This document shows, one piece after another, positions 52,310 through 61,583 of a stretch of DNA of 64,000 bases (position 1 is the stretch's first letter; every line of letters begins with the position of its first letter). Position numbers and translations under genes: made by a program. The stretch lies in NCBI GenBank assembly GCA_964538375.1, contig CAZIFQ010000003.1, positions 132,020 through 196,019 on the forward strand. The letters run 5' to 3'. This stretch comes from JAUUZQ01 sp964538375. GTDB lineage: Bacteria > Bacteroidota > Bacteroidia > Bacteroidales > GCA-2748055. Below the pieces are notes generated by a model. That model was not told where the DNA came from. It was given only the letters and a program-made list of their open reading frames with translations, and did no database searches.

Positions 52310-53257
52310 ATGAATAAACACATATTTTTTGCAACACTGTCAATACTCTTAATTTCACAATCCGGCTGTATAGAAAAACAAGCATTGCTTCCAGGTGAAA
52401 GATATGTAGAAGTGAGCGGCGGCAAGATATGGTATCACATCATTGGAGAGGGACCAGCACTTCCACTTCTCATGCTTCATGGCGGGCCGGGTGGCACTAG
52501 CAATTCAATGTATATGCTTGCTGAACTAAGCGAAGACCGGCCCATTATCATATTCGATCAGTTAGGAACAGGTAAATCTGGACTTTTGACAGATACCTCC
52601 TTAATGGAGATTGACTATTTTGTTGATCAGCTGCATGAATTTACTGCGGCACTTGGTCTAAGAAAGTATTATATTTTTGGACATTCATGGGGATGCATGC
52701 TTGGACTCGATTACTACCTTGAATATCCAAAAGGAATCAAGGGACTGGTATTAAATAGCCCACTGGTCAGCACTGAAAGATGGATACATGATACTGATAC
52801 ACTGATTGCCACCTTGCCGGATTCCATTCAACAAATAATTGAGGTGCATGAAATGAACGGGACTTTTGACTCACGAGAATATCAATATGCAAATTATGTG
52901 TTCTACCGGAATTTTATTGTGAGAAAATCCAGAATCCCCAACACTTATGATATTGCACCTTCAAAAGGAAACGACGTCATTTATGAATACATGTGGGGGC
53001 CAAGTGAGTTTACAGCCACTGGCACGCTTAAAAATTATGACCGGATCGACCGTTTGGATGAAATAAAGATTCCTACTCTCTTCGTGACAGGGGAATATGA
53101 CGAAGCCCGTCCAGCAACCGTCAAATACTATTCAACTTTAACTCCCCATAGTGAATTTGAGATAATAGAAGATGCCGGTCATGGTACCATGCATGATAAC
53201 CAGGAGCAAAATGTAAGAGTGATTGCTGATTTTTTTTTAAGTATAGAAGAAGACTAA
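52310..53257 (+). CDS. Alpha/beta hydrolase, proline iminopeptidase-like lipoprotein
   Basis: The 315-residue protein starts at the ATG that gives a lipoprotein signal (LLISQSGC). The frame is open 40 codons further upstream from a GTG, but that extension has a second hydrophobic stretch and is unlikely. The oxyanion segment LMLHGGPGGTSNS is the proline iminopeptidase (S33) mark. The triad is visible as S in GHSWGCMLG, D in TGEYDEARP and H in DAGHGTMHD. It probably removes N-terminal proline or a related residue outside the inner membrane. Confidence 0.85.
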   Translation: MNKHIFFATLSILLISQSGCIEKQALLPGERYVEVSGGKIWYHIIGEGPALPLLMLHGGPGGTSNSMYMLAELSEDRPIIIFDQLGTGKSGLLTDTSLMEIDYFVDQLHEFTAALGLRKYYIFGHSWGCMLGLDYYLEYPKGIKGLVLNSPLVSTERWIHDTDTLIATLPDSIQQIIEVHEMNGTFDSREYQYANYVFYRNFIVRKSRIPNTYDIAPSKGNDVIYEYMWGPSEFTATGTLKNYDRIDRLDEIKIPTLFVTGEYDEARPATVKYYSTLTPHSEFEIIEDAGHGTMHDNQEQNVRVIADFFLSIEED

Positions 53258-53278
53258 ATAGCTTCAGATACTATGTAA

Positions 53279-53800
53279 TCAAAGAAAAGAAAACTTCAGT
53301 CCGTACTGAATATCAAAAAAGCTGTTGATCGAACTTATCTCTGCATAACCCGGAGACGTAAAATACCGAAGTTCAACAAACAGGCCTACTAAGGCACCGT
53401 TCTTAAAATGGTAGTAAACTGTATTTTCCTCAGCAAAACCCATCATATATAATCCAGTAGGATAAAAAAAAGCGAACCCATGTTGTGTAGTCAAGCCGAC
53501 TGTTAAGCTAAGCTTATCACCCGGCAGATCAATTGGACGAAAAGCTCCCATGGAGCTACTCAGATAATTCCCGATACCGTTTGCTCCAAGCTCTGCCCCA
53601 ATTTTTGCCTTATAGAGGTCATATATTTTGAAAACTGCATGTGCCCTGAGTGAAGCACCATTTCCTCCCGGATCAAATCCGGCACTGTGGCTGAAAATGC
53701 GATTGTTTCTCGACACAGTTAGTTCTACCCCATCAAATTGTGCATCCACAGTTGAAAAGATACCCAGCAACAAAACAATATATAAACTCCTTATTCCCAT
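53279..53800 (-). CDS. Small secreted, beta-rich protein of unknown function
   Basis: The 173-residue protein has a signal peptide (LYIVLLLGIFSTVDAQ). It alternates polar and aromatic residues throughout, ending FFDIQYGLKFSFL with a terminal aromatic strand. That suggests a small outer-membrane barrel, but no family was recognised. It overlaps the upstream hydrolase gene by 10 bases, so the two are probably translationally coupled. Confidence 0.6.
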   Translation of the reverse strand: MGIRSLYIVLLLGIFSTVDAQFDGVELTVSRNNRIFSHSAGFDPGGNGASLRAHAVFKIYDLYKAKIGAELGANGIGNYLSSSMGAFRPIDLPGDKLSLTVGLTTQHGFAFFYPTGLYMMGFAEENTVYYHFKNGALVGLFVELRYFTSPGYAEISSINSFFDIQYGLKFSFL

Positions 53801-54543
53801 AAGGCATCAAAGTATTTTATCATAAGTGAGATCATTTCCTCCTGTTGTTCTTCCCGTGAAATATCTGCATCATTGTCACCCTCCTGGAAACCATAGCATC
53901 CAAATCCGGAATGATTGCCTCCATTGATCCTGTAGTAGCATGTTTGATTGGATGAAAGAACAATAGAATCTGCTGCTGTTAATTCAACTGCTTCCGGCAG
54001 ATACTGCTTGTTTGCAGCGATCTCCTCCGTAGTAGCCAAGCCATCATTCGAAGCATATATGCTCAATACATTTCCATCCCATTCAGCTAAGCTTTTTGAT
54101 TCGGTTGCCCATGAAGCCATTAGCACCAATCCGTCAAAGCTGTCTGGTTTATCACTAAGCGCAAACACAGAAACAACTCCTCCAAGACTATGGCCTCCGA
54201 TAGTCCAGTGCTGAATCTCACTAAAATGACTCATCACTTTTCCCACTTTTCCCATATTCACAATAGCCAGGTTGGAGGGGACTTTGATTTGAATGATTGC
54301 AATCTCAGGATACCTGTTTACGAGCTCAGTCATCCAGCACAGGTATACATGTGGATCAACAAATCCACCAGGTACAAATAAAAATGCATTATCAGGAAGG
54401 ATGTCGCTTGAAGAAATCAGGATATAATCCCCGGTTTCCTCTTTAATCACATCATAGTTTACCTTGTCCAAATCTTCCGGCAAATAACTGCAAGCTGAAA
54501 GGAAGAGGACTAGAAAAAAAAATACCGGATGGAATCGGATCAT
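53791..54543 (-). CDS. Alpha/beta hydrolase, lipoprotein
   Basis: The 250-residue protein has a lipoprotein signal (FLVLFLSAC). The nucleophile elbow is GGHSLGGVVSVF (about 117-128), and a candidate histidine lies in NGGNHSGFGCYG. DGLVLMASWATESKSLA and VLSIYASNDGLATTEE (acid region) fit the alpha/beta-hydrolase family 5 type. Substrate unknown. It is upstream of and coupled to the small beta-rich protein gene. Confidence 0.8.
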   Translation of the reverse strand: MIRFHPVFFFLVLFLSACSYLPEDLDKVNYDVIKEETGDYILISSSDILPDNAFLFVPGGFVDPHVYLCWMTELVNRYPEIAIIQIKVPSNLAIVNMGKVGKVMSHFSEIQHWTIGGHSLGGVVSVFALSDKPDSFDGLVLMASWATESKSLAEWDGNVLSIYASNDGLATTEEIAANKQYLPEAVELTAADSIVLSSNQTCYYRINGGNHSGFGCYGFQEGDNDADISREEQQEEMISLMIKYFDALWE

Positions 54544-54717
54544 TGTAGAAAAAGGTTTTCAACAGTATATACAACTTCAGGATTCGAATTTATAAAAATC
54601 CGCCAAGAAATAAGCTGATATACCACTCCTCATTACTATGCTCAAAAATATCCTGTTTATGCTTGACAAGACCCCTTAGATTTCGTATATTAAGAGAGGT
54701 GCAGAATTTGATGCTGG

Positions 54718-55782
54718 ATGAAAAATATAACAGGTATACTACTCATTGTCCTGTTACTTGTATGCACAACAGGATCAAGCGATCAAATATCTAATTATCA
54801 AGATACTGAATGCAGGAGAGAACATTTGTCTACACCTGAACCTGGCACCTGTCTAAAGCAGGATGCATACAGGATACTTCAGATCATTGAGAATATCCGT
54901 GCCAACCCACTGGAGAAAAAAAAATACGACAAGATTTTTGATTTGGTGAAGCCGAAGGTATACCATGTCCTGGATACCGTTATCAGGGAAGATTCACTTG
55001 GGGTTCCCCTACGAATCTATTATCCTAATAAAAAAAGCATGCGGGAAACCTATCCCATTGTCTTTTATATTCATGGCGGTGCCTTTATGTATGGAGATAT
55101 AGAAAAGTACGACCTGCTCGCAAAGAAAATTTCTCTTGCAACAAAATCTATTGTATCATCCGTTGAGTACCGGCTCGCACCTGATCACCCCTTCCCCGCA
55201 GCAATTGATGATTCCTATTGTGCCCTGGAATGGGTTGCCAATCATGCAGAAGACCTGGGAGGATCAAAAAATGGAATATGTGTTATGGGAAGCAGTGCCG
55301 GTGGTAACATTGCAACAGTCCTGACACTTAAAAGCAGAGAGAAAGGATATCCAAACATTGCTTGCCAGGTATTGTACTATCCGTGCACAACATTTGAAGA
55401 AACTGAATTTCCGTCTAGACTATTTTTCCTGTGCGATTCTACCAGGTCCTATATGCTTACCGAGGAAGTTTTAAGAAAATGTAGAACAGCATATTTGGGA
55501 CCCAATTCAGATATTCATGATCCTTTTCTCTCTCCACTCGCAGCAAAGCTGGATTCTGAATTACCCCCCGCATTAATCTTCACCGCCCAATGTGATCCTC
55601 TGCGCGATGAAGCAAAGCTCTATGCCAGGGAATTAGCAAAAGCCGGGGTTGAAGTAAACTACACAGAATACGAAGGAAGTATACATGGTTTCCTGAGTTT
55701 CTACATGGTCCTCGATGAAGGGAAAAAATCTTTAAGAGAAAGCAGAGATTTCATACATGATCATGCAGACCTTCAGAAATAG
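54718..55782 (+). CDS. Alpha/beta hydrolase of the hormone-sensitive-lipase family
   Basis: The 354-residue protein has a signal peptide (GILLIVLLLVCTTGS). HSL-type motifs are present: FYIHGGAFMYGD (oxyanion HGG), the elbow GSSAGGN (usually GDSAGGN), SVEYRLAPDHPFPAAIDD, the acid in FTAQCDPLRDEA and the histidine in EGSIHGF. It is likely a periplasmic carboxylesterase, possibly a deacetylase on a sugar ester. It is not in an obvious operon. Confidence 0.9.
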   Translation: MKNITGILLIVLLLVCTTGSSDQISNYQDTECRREHLSTPEPGTCLKQDAYRILQIIENIRANPLEKKKYDKIFDLVKPKVYHVLDTVIREDSLGVPLRIYYPNKKSMRETYPIVFYIHGGAFMYGDIEKYDLLAKKISLATKSIVSSVEYRLAPDHPFPAAIDDSYCALEWVANHAEDLGGSKNGICVMGSSAGGNIATVLTLKSREKGYPNIACQVLYYPCTTFEETEFPSRLFFLCDSTRSYMLTEEVLRKCRTAYLGPNSDIHDPFLSPLAAKLDSELPPALIFTAQCDPLRDEAKLYARELAKAGVEVNYTEYEGSIHGFLSFYMVLDEGKKSLRESRDFIHDHADLQK

Positions 55783-55868
55783 CACCGGGAACCGGGCACT
55801 CATAAACGTCTGCTTAACGACAGCTATTAATTAATAGTCATCCCTGTGAATACTATTTTTTCTATCTT

Positions 55869-55876
55869 TAGATTTG
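55869..55876 (+). promoter_or_regulatory. Putative -7 box of the permease gene
   Basis: TAGATTTG matches TAnnTTTG exactly. The most upstream in-frame start codon, a TTG at 55874, would lie inside this box, so the ATG at 55892 is the likelier start. Confidence 0.45.
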
Positions 55877-55891
55877 CTATGGAATGATACT

Positions 55892-58297
55892 ATGCTGGGA
55901 AGACTGATTTTACTTTCTTTACGGAACCTTCGAAGGAATCTGCTGTATACCATTATTGTTATAGGTGGATTGTCTCTTGGTATGACTACGTTTCTTGCTA
56001 TCGTTCAATGGTCTGCCTGGCATATCAGTTCAGACAGGCACTTTCCTGATTCTGAAAATCTCTTCAGAATAACCTTTGAAGAGAAAAGAGAAAACTTCGA
56101 AAGGCATACTGCCAGGATATTACATGGAGATATAACGCTACAGCTTATTCAATCCGATGAGATTCCTGAAATTGAATGCATGGCCAGGCTGGCTCCATTT
56201 AGAAATGCCATTGTAAGAAAGGATGAAATCCTTTTTTATGAAGATAGATGCTATGGCTGTGATTCTACTTTCTTTCAAATGTTTCCTCCCACGGTAATTC
56301 ACGGAAATCTTCATACGATGCTTGATGGACCGCGCAAAGTTATCTTAACAAGGAGTAGTGCAGAAAAATACTTTGGGAAAACAAATCCCCTTGGAGAAAC
56401 ACTCGAACTGGAGCATCAATTTTGGGGTTCACCCGTTGAATATGAGATCACCGGGGTTATAGAAGATTACCCGGAAAATACGCATTTCTCCATTTCCTTT
56501 TTAACCTCCTTCAGAGATCCAGACAGCTATAGTTCTACCGCATGGGTGTATGTCAAAATCAAGGAAGATGCAAGCATTCCAGAGGTAGAAAAATCCATTA
56601 AGACATTTATACTTCAAAACAATAACGAAAACTATGCAGAGGGAATCTTCCCACATATTACAAAATTAACTGACATTCACCTTAAATCTCATTTGGCCAG
56701 GGAGATTGAGCAAAACGCCAACTACAAATCTGTTTGGATTATCAGTATTGCAGGTTTGCTTGTTTTTATCCTTGCCTGGTTCAATTTCACATTACTTTCA
56801 GTGAGTCAAAATCAATTGAACGTGAAAAAATTGATATTTCAGTGGCAGCTTGGAGCTGGCAAGGAATCATTCTTTCAGCAATTTTTTGTAGACTTCATGG
56901 TTGTGGGAATAATCTCTTTGATCATTTCAGGACTTCTTAGCTTCCTGATGGCTAAACAAATCTTTGCTGTCATTGGAATCCATATGGACGAGAATATCAA
57001 TCTCTTACTTATGGGATTCGTCACATTCCTGATCCTATTAATACTCTCTTCACTTCTAACTGCATTTTACGCTACCTTCAGATTATATAGGATCCTGAAA
57101 ATTAAATACCTGTCTACTTCTTCCCTTACCCCCAGGTCCCTCACAGCAAGAAACATATTTATACAGGTAGTGATTGTGCTTGAGTTTGTAATCACCTTTA
57201 TGCTTATTTCAAATCTATTTATGATAAGGGAACAGGTAAACTACTCCATCGGACAACAAATCGGTGCAAACGATACCACAACCATTCAGATTCACAGTTT
57301 ACCCAGAACCATCATTGACAAGTATGCTCTTTTCAGGGAAGAAGTGCAAAAATACCCGGTATTTACAGAGATTACTGCAATGATGGAGGAGCCCGGAGGC
57401 ATGGCTATGGATGCATTCCCTTATACCTTAGAAGGAATGCCTGAATCAGAAGAACGGCTGTTTTTTTTCCCGGTAGATAAATACTTTCTGAAATTTTATG
57501 ACCTGGATCTTCTTGCAGGTGAAGATTTTCCAGACAACTACAATCCAAAAGATACTGTTGATTACTACATACTAAACGAAACTGCAGCGAATTCTATTTC
57601 TCCTGGCGATTATGAAAACATAATAGGTAGAGAACTTAATTTTAATTTCCCGCATCCTGACCTGATCTTTCCAGGAAAGATTATTGGGGTAATCAAAGAT
57701 TTTCATCTTTCTACCATGGAGATGAAAATCAACCCTATGGTCATCTTCCCTAAACATACTTGGCTCTATTGTTTTTCTCTCAGGATAGGGAGTGATCGAC
57801 AGCAGGCACTAAATACCCTGAATACCATCTGGAAGGATTTGTATCCTGATTATCCCCTGCGCTACTACTTCACCACTGACATGTATGAAACACTCTATGA
57901 ATCAGAACTTACAGAAGTCAGAGTATTGCTCATATTCAGCATACTCTCCCTTATTATTGCCGGTACAGGATTGTTTGCTTTAAGCGGTTATTTCATGCAT
58001 CAAAAGATGAGGTCTGCCGCGATCCGTAAAATTAATGGAGCTGGCATCAGGCACATACTGGTCCCGGAATTAAGACAATACCTGGTATTGGCGCTTGTAT
58101 CAACCCTTATTGCTGCACCACTATCCTTTTTCACAATAAAAAACTGGTTGAGCAACTTCTCTTATCAACTTCCTATCCCTTTATGGATCATACCAGCATC
58201 GGCCTTGCTTCTAATATGCTTCTCCTGGTTAGCCGTTTTCTACAACTCCATGAAGCTGGCTCGTCTCAATCCCTCAGAATTTCTTGGACGAGATTGA
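55892..58297 (+). CDS. FtsX/MacB-type ABC transporter permease
   Basis: The 801-residue protein has the double MacB architecture. A membrane helix (about 15-38) is followed by a periplasmic domain (about 40-270), a first FtsX-type membrane domain (about 280-400), a second periplasmic domain (about 430-660) and a final set of helices ending in LARLNPSEFLGRD, a typical C terminus. These permeases normally work with a MacB-like ATPase for export or mechanotransmission. No ATPase gene is nearby. The frame starts upstream at a TTG, but a -7 box overlaps that codon. Confidence 0.88.
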   Translation: MLGRLILLSLRNLRRNLLYTIIVIGGLSLGMTTFLAIVQWSAWHISSDRHFPDSENLFRITFEEKRENFERHTARILHGDITLQLIQSDEIPEIECMARLAPFRNAIVRKDEILFYEDRCYGCDSTFFQMFPPTVIHGNLHTMLDGPRKVILTRSSAEKYFGKTNPLGETLELEHQFWGSPVEYEITGVIEDYPENTHFSISFLTSFRDPDSYSSTAWVYVKIKEDASIPEVEKSIKTFILQNNNENYAEGIFPHITKLTDIHLKSHLAREIEQNANYKSVWIISIAGLLVFILAWFNFTLLSVSQNQLNVKKLIFQWQLGAGKESFFQQFFVDFMVVGIISLIISGLLSFLMAKQIFAVIGIHMDENINLLLMGFVTFLILLILSSLLTAFYATFRLYRILKIKYLSTSSLTPRSLTARNIFIQVVIVLEFVITFMLISNLFMIREQVNYSIGQQIGANDTTTIQIHSLPRTIIDKYALFREEVQKYPVFTEITAMMEEPGGMAMDAFPYTLEGMPESEERLFFFPVDKYFLKFYDLDLLAGEDFPDNYNPKDTVDYYILNETAANSISPGDYENIIGRELNFNFPHPDLIFPGKIIGVIKDFHLSTMEMKINPMVIFPKHTWLYCFSLRIGSDRQQALNTLNTIWKDLYPDYPLRYYFTTDMYETLYESELTEVRVLLIFSILSLIIAGTGLFALSGYFMHQKMRSAAIRKINGAGIRHILVPELRQYLVLALVSTLIAAPLSFFTIKNWLSNFSYQLPIPLWIIPASALLLICFSWLAVFYNSMKLARLNPSEFLGRD

Positions 58298-58304
58298 CAC
58301 GGCT

Positions 58305-58376
58305 GAGTCAATGGGTCAATGAGCTAATGGGTCAATGAGTCAATGAGCTAATGAGTCAATGAGTCAATGAGTCAAT
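58305..58376. repeat. Tandem array of nine 8-bp units
   Basis: Nine consecutive octamers of GAGTCAAT, GGGTCAAT or GAGCTAAT fill 72 bases right after the permease stop. A related trace (GGTCAATGGCTAATG) recurs at about 58546-58560. The same unit forms the hairpin at 36264-36334. Confidence 0.85.
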
Positions 58377-58584
58377 AAGATTATATGTTTCACTATAGTT
58401 TATTTAAGCTATTTATTCTATTATAAGTCTATAAATCTATATTATATATTATTAACATATTTCAGCACTTATTTGTAATAAATTCTATTTGTTATGAAGT
58501 AATTTAATGCAATTATTCCGTTATATATTTTAAGGGATTCAATGGTCAATGGCTAATGTCCCATTCGCCAATAAACAAAACAAC

Positions 58585-61005
58585 ATGAAAAAAATTTCTA
58601 TTGCAATAGTACTCGCATTCTTATTCATAGCTTCAAACGCACAGTTAAAGCTTGATGCTGAAATTAATCCTGCATTGCTTAGCTCACACTGGGATTCATA
58701 CTGGGTTTCAGTACCGGACACTGATCCGAATAGCTATGGCGTATATTTCTACAGAAATACGATTGAACTGAACATGATGCCTGAGAAATATATCGTTCAT
58801 GTTTCGGCTGACAACCGCTACAAAATTTATATAAATGGGAAGCTATTAGGACTAGGTCCTGCGCGAAGTGACCTGGATAACTGGAAGTTTGAAACCTACG
58901 ACCTGGCAGCTTACCTGAAACCGGGTAAAAATATTATCAGTGCAAGTGTTTGGAACTTTGGCAGCGAAAAACCATGGGCACAGCTATCACTCTTCTCTTC
59001 ATTCATAGTCCAGGGAAACAGCGAAACAGAATCGGATTTAAATACCCCGGGAAATTGGAAATGTAAACAAATAGATGCCTACACACCTATTACGAATTAT
59101 AAGGAAAAATTAGGGACTTTTATTGTTGTAGGCCCGGGAGATCATGTTAACGGAGAGAAGTACCCCTGGGATTGGATGGACATAGATTATGATGATTCTG
59201 AATGGTTGAATCCTCGCTCACTATGCCCTGGTGCTCCTAAAGGAGTAGGAACCGAAATTACACATGCCCTGGTTCCCCGAAATATTCCTGCAATGGAATT
59301 TTCACCAATTGAATCTCCCAAAATTCGAAAAGTTGATATGAACCTGGTAGAGAAAAATTTCAAGGATTATAAAATTCCTGCTAACACAAAAACCACAATT
59401 TTGCTGGATCAGGATTACCTGCTTACTGCTTATCCGGAAATAAATATATCGGGGGGAAAAGGTTCAAGTATTAAAATTGGCTACAGCGAAACACTATACA
59501 ACGAATCTGGAAAAAAAGAGAACAGGAACCTCGTAAAAAATATGATATTCAAAGGTAATTATGACATTTTTGAGCCGGATGGACAGGTAAACCGAAAGTT
59601 TACAACGCTATGGTTCCGTACCTTCAGGTATATCCAACTGGAGATTGAAACCGGCGATGATCCGCTAATTGTGCACTCGATAGATCCAATTTTCACAGCC
59701 TATCCCTTTGTTGAAAAAGCATATTTCAATTCTGACAATGAATTACTTTCTGAAATATGGGAAACGGGCTGGCGTACTTCCAGGTTGTGTGCCAATGAAC
59801 TTTTTTATGATTGCCCATACTATGAGCAAATGCAATATATAGGAGATGCCAGGATTCAAGCACTCATTTCACTGTATGTTTCAGGTGACGACAGGTTGAT
59901 GCGGAAAGCGATTGATGATTTCTATAATTCAATGATACCTGAGGGACTTACACAAAGTCGATATCCGACAGAGCCGCGCCAGGTTATCCCCACCTATTCC
60001 TTGTTTTGGATCAGCATGATTAACGATTACCTATGGCACAGGCCTGACTATATGTTTGCAACTGAATACCTGGTAAGCATTCAACATATATTGCAATGGT
60101 TTGAGAACCGGGTTGACACTGAGTCTGGGATGCTGGGACCCATTGAATATTGGCCATTCGTCGACTGGACATCAGCATGGACGTGGGACAATGAAAAAGG
60201 ATTAGGCGGAGTTCCAAAAGGCGGACTTGAAGGAAACTCTTCAATCATTACACTTCAGTATGCGATGACACTTGACCAGGCAGCAGATATTTTTAGCTTT
60301 TATGGACTGGAATCCCTGGCCAGGGCATATGTAAGCAAGGCAGATCAGCTGGTTGAAGCAACAAAGAAGAACTGCTGGGATGAGGAAAAACAGTTTTTTG
60401 CAGATACACCGGAAAAAACAGAATTTAGTCAGCACGCCAACATTTTAGCTGTACTCACAAATGCTGTTCCTGATGAAGATAAAGCACTGCTCATCGAAAG
60501 AACAATACGTTCTGAGGATCTGATAGAAACTTCATATTACTTCAAATTTTACCTTCACCGCGCCCTTATTGAATCAGGTTTAGGTAATAAGTACCTGGAC
60601 ATGCTCTCCCCATGGAAGGAAATGCTGGATATGGGCCTAAGTACTTTTGCTGAGATGCATGACCTTGCCGGCACAAGATCTGATTGTCATGCGTGGAGCT
60701 CCAGTCCCTTGTACGAATTCCTGGCCACAGTTGCCGGGATCCGGCCAGCGGATATAGGATTTAAAAGTGTCATTATAGAGCCACATCCGGGATCTCTGGA
60801 GTACATTAAATCAGGCCTGCCCCATCATCTTGGCCTTATCGAGGTAGATCTTGAGTTTAATCTAAAAGGGAAAGTCAAGGGAACTGCTACCCTGCCAGAA
60901 GGATTGAGTGGGATATTTGTCTGGGATAGCCAGACGATTGACCTGAGCGGAGGGGTGAACAAAATCTCACTAGGTCCTATCGATGCAAAGTTCCGTGGTG
61001 AATAA
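58585..61005 (+). CDS. GH78-like alpha-L-rhamnosidase
   Basis: The 806-residue protein has a signal peptide ending SNAQ when started at the ATG at 58585. An earlier in-frame ATG (58549) lies in an octamer-like word. N-terminal beta-sandwich domains bind sugar, and the (alpha/alpha)6 catalytic barrel starts near residue 380 with FYDCPYYEQMQYIGDARIQA, where GH78 has DCPxRxExxGWxGDA. The general acid region in EQMQYIGDA is kept, though the tryptophan is replaced. HAWSSSPLYEF and the C-terminal sandwich VIIEPHPGSLEYIKSGL are typical. Rhamnosidase is likely but not proven. Confidence 0.85.
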   Translation: MKKISIAIVLAFLFIASNAQLKLDAEINPALLSSHWDSYWVSVPDTDPNSYGVYFYRNTIELNMMPEKYIVHVSADNRYKIYINGKLLGLGPARSDLDNWKFETYDLAAYLKPGKNIISASVWNFGSEKPWAQLSLFSSFIVQGNSETESDLNTPGNWKCKQIDAYTPITNYKEKLGTFIVVGPGDHVNGEKYPWDWMDIDYDDSEWLNPRSLCPGAPKGVGTEITHALVPRNIPAMEFSPIESPKIRKVDMNLVEKNFKDYKIPANTKTTILLDQDYLLTAYPEINISGGKGSSIKIGYSETLYNESGKKENRNLVKNMIFKGNYDIFEPDGQVNRKFTTLWFRTFRYIQLEIETGDDPLIVHSIDPIFTAYPFVEKAYFNSDNELLSEIWETGWRTSRLCANELFYDCPYYEQMQYIGDARIQALISLYVSGDDRLMRKAIDDFYNSMIPEGLTQSRYPTEPRQVIPTYSLFWISMINDYLWHRPDYMFATEYLVSIQHILQWFENRVDTESGMLGPIEYWPFVDWTSAWTWDNEKGLGGVPKGGLEGNSSIITLQYAMTLDQAADIFSFYGLESLARAYVSKADQLVEATKKNCWDEEKQFFADTPEKTEFSQHANILAVLTNAVPDEDKALLIERTIRSEDLIETSYYFKFYLHRALIESGLGNKYLDMLSPWKEMLDMGLSTFAEMHDLAGTRSDCHAWSSSPLYEFLATVAGIRPADIGFKSVIIEPHPGSLEYIKSGLPHHLGLIEVDLEFNLKGKVKGTATLPEGLSGIFVWDSQTIDLSGGVNKISLGPIDAKFRGE

Positions 61006-61080
61006 CTTTTTATCAGAAAACTTACAATTTTTTTAACTTTGATTTTTCTTTTTGCATAGATCATACTAAATATTTTTTCA

Positions 61081-61569
61081 ATGGATATTAATCAGTCCCA
61101 AACAAAATTTCAGCAATGGGCTCTTGTAATTTTACGCGTTGCCATTGGCTGGCAACTGCTATATGAAGGCATAGTTAAATTATTGAATCCCAATTGGTCA
61201 TCGGTAGGATACCTGATGGATTCAAAAGGAATTTTTGCCGGTTTATTTCACGCGATGGCAGGCAATCCCGATGTACTCAGAGTTGTAGATTTCATGAATG
61301 TGTGGGGACTGGTTATTGTAGGTGCAGCATTGATCCTGGGACTTTTTACCAGGGTTGCCATCTATGGAGGTATCGCATTGTTGTCACTCTATTGCTTATC
61401 CCATCCCGCTTTGTTAAATGTAAGGTATGCCATTCCTTCTGAAGGAAGTTATATGTGGATCAACAAAAACCTGATTGAAATTATTGCACTGCTTGTTGTA
61501 CTCGTGTTCCCAACCTGGTATACTATTGGAATAGACAGGTTCATTTTTAAAAATAAGGTGGAAAACTAA
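61081..61569 (+). CDS. DoxX-family membrane protein
   Basis: The 162-residue protein has four hydrophobic helices and the DoxX-type opening WALVILRVAIGWQLLYEGIVK. LLNPNWSSVGYLMDSKGIF is a conserved loop in the family. It is often placed beside Gfo/Idh/MocA oxidoreductases in Bacteroidota, as here (14-base gap). A quinone-linked electron-transfer role is plausible for DoxX relatives, but no redox motif is visible. Confidence 0.82.
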   Translation: MDINQSQTKFQQWALVILRVAIGWQLLYEGIVKLLNPNWSSVGYLMDSKGIFAGLFHAMAGNPDVLRVVDFMNVWGLVIVGAALILGLFTRVAIYGGIALLSLYCLSHPALLNVRYAIPSEGSYMWINKNLIEIIALLVVLVFPTWYTIGIDRFIFKNKVEN

Positions 61570-61583
61570 CTAACTACAGCATC

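Noticed and set aside
55874..55876. TTG start of the permease gene
   Set aside because: It lies inside an exact TAnnTTTG box. The ATG at 55892 is downstream of the promoter and gives a normal N terminus.
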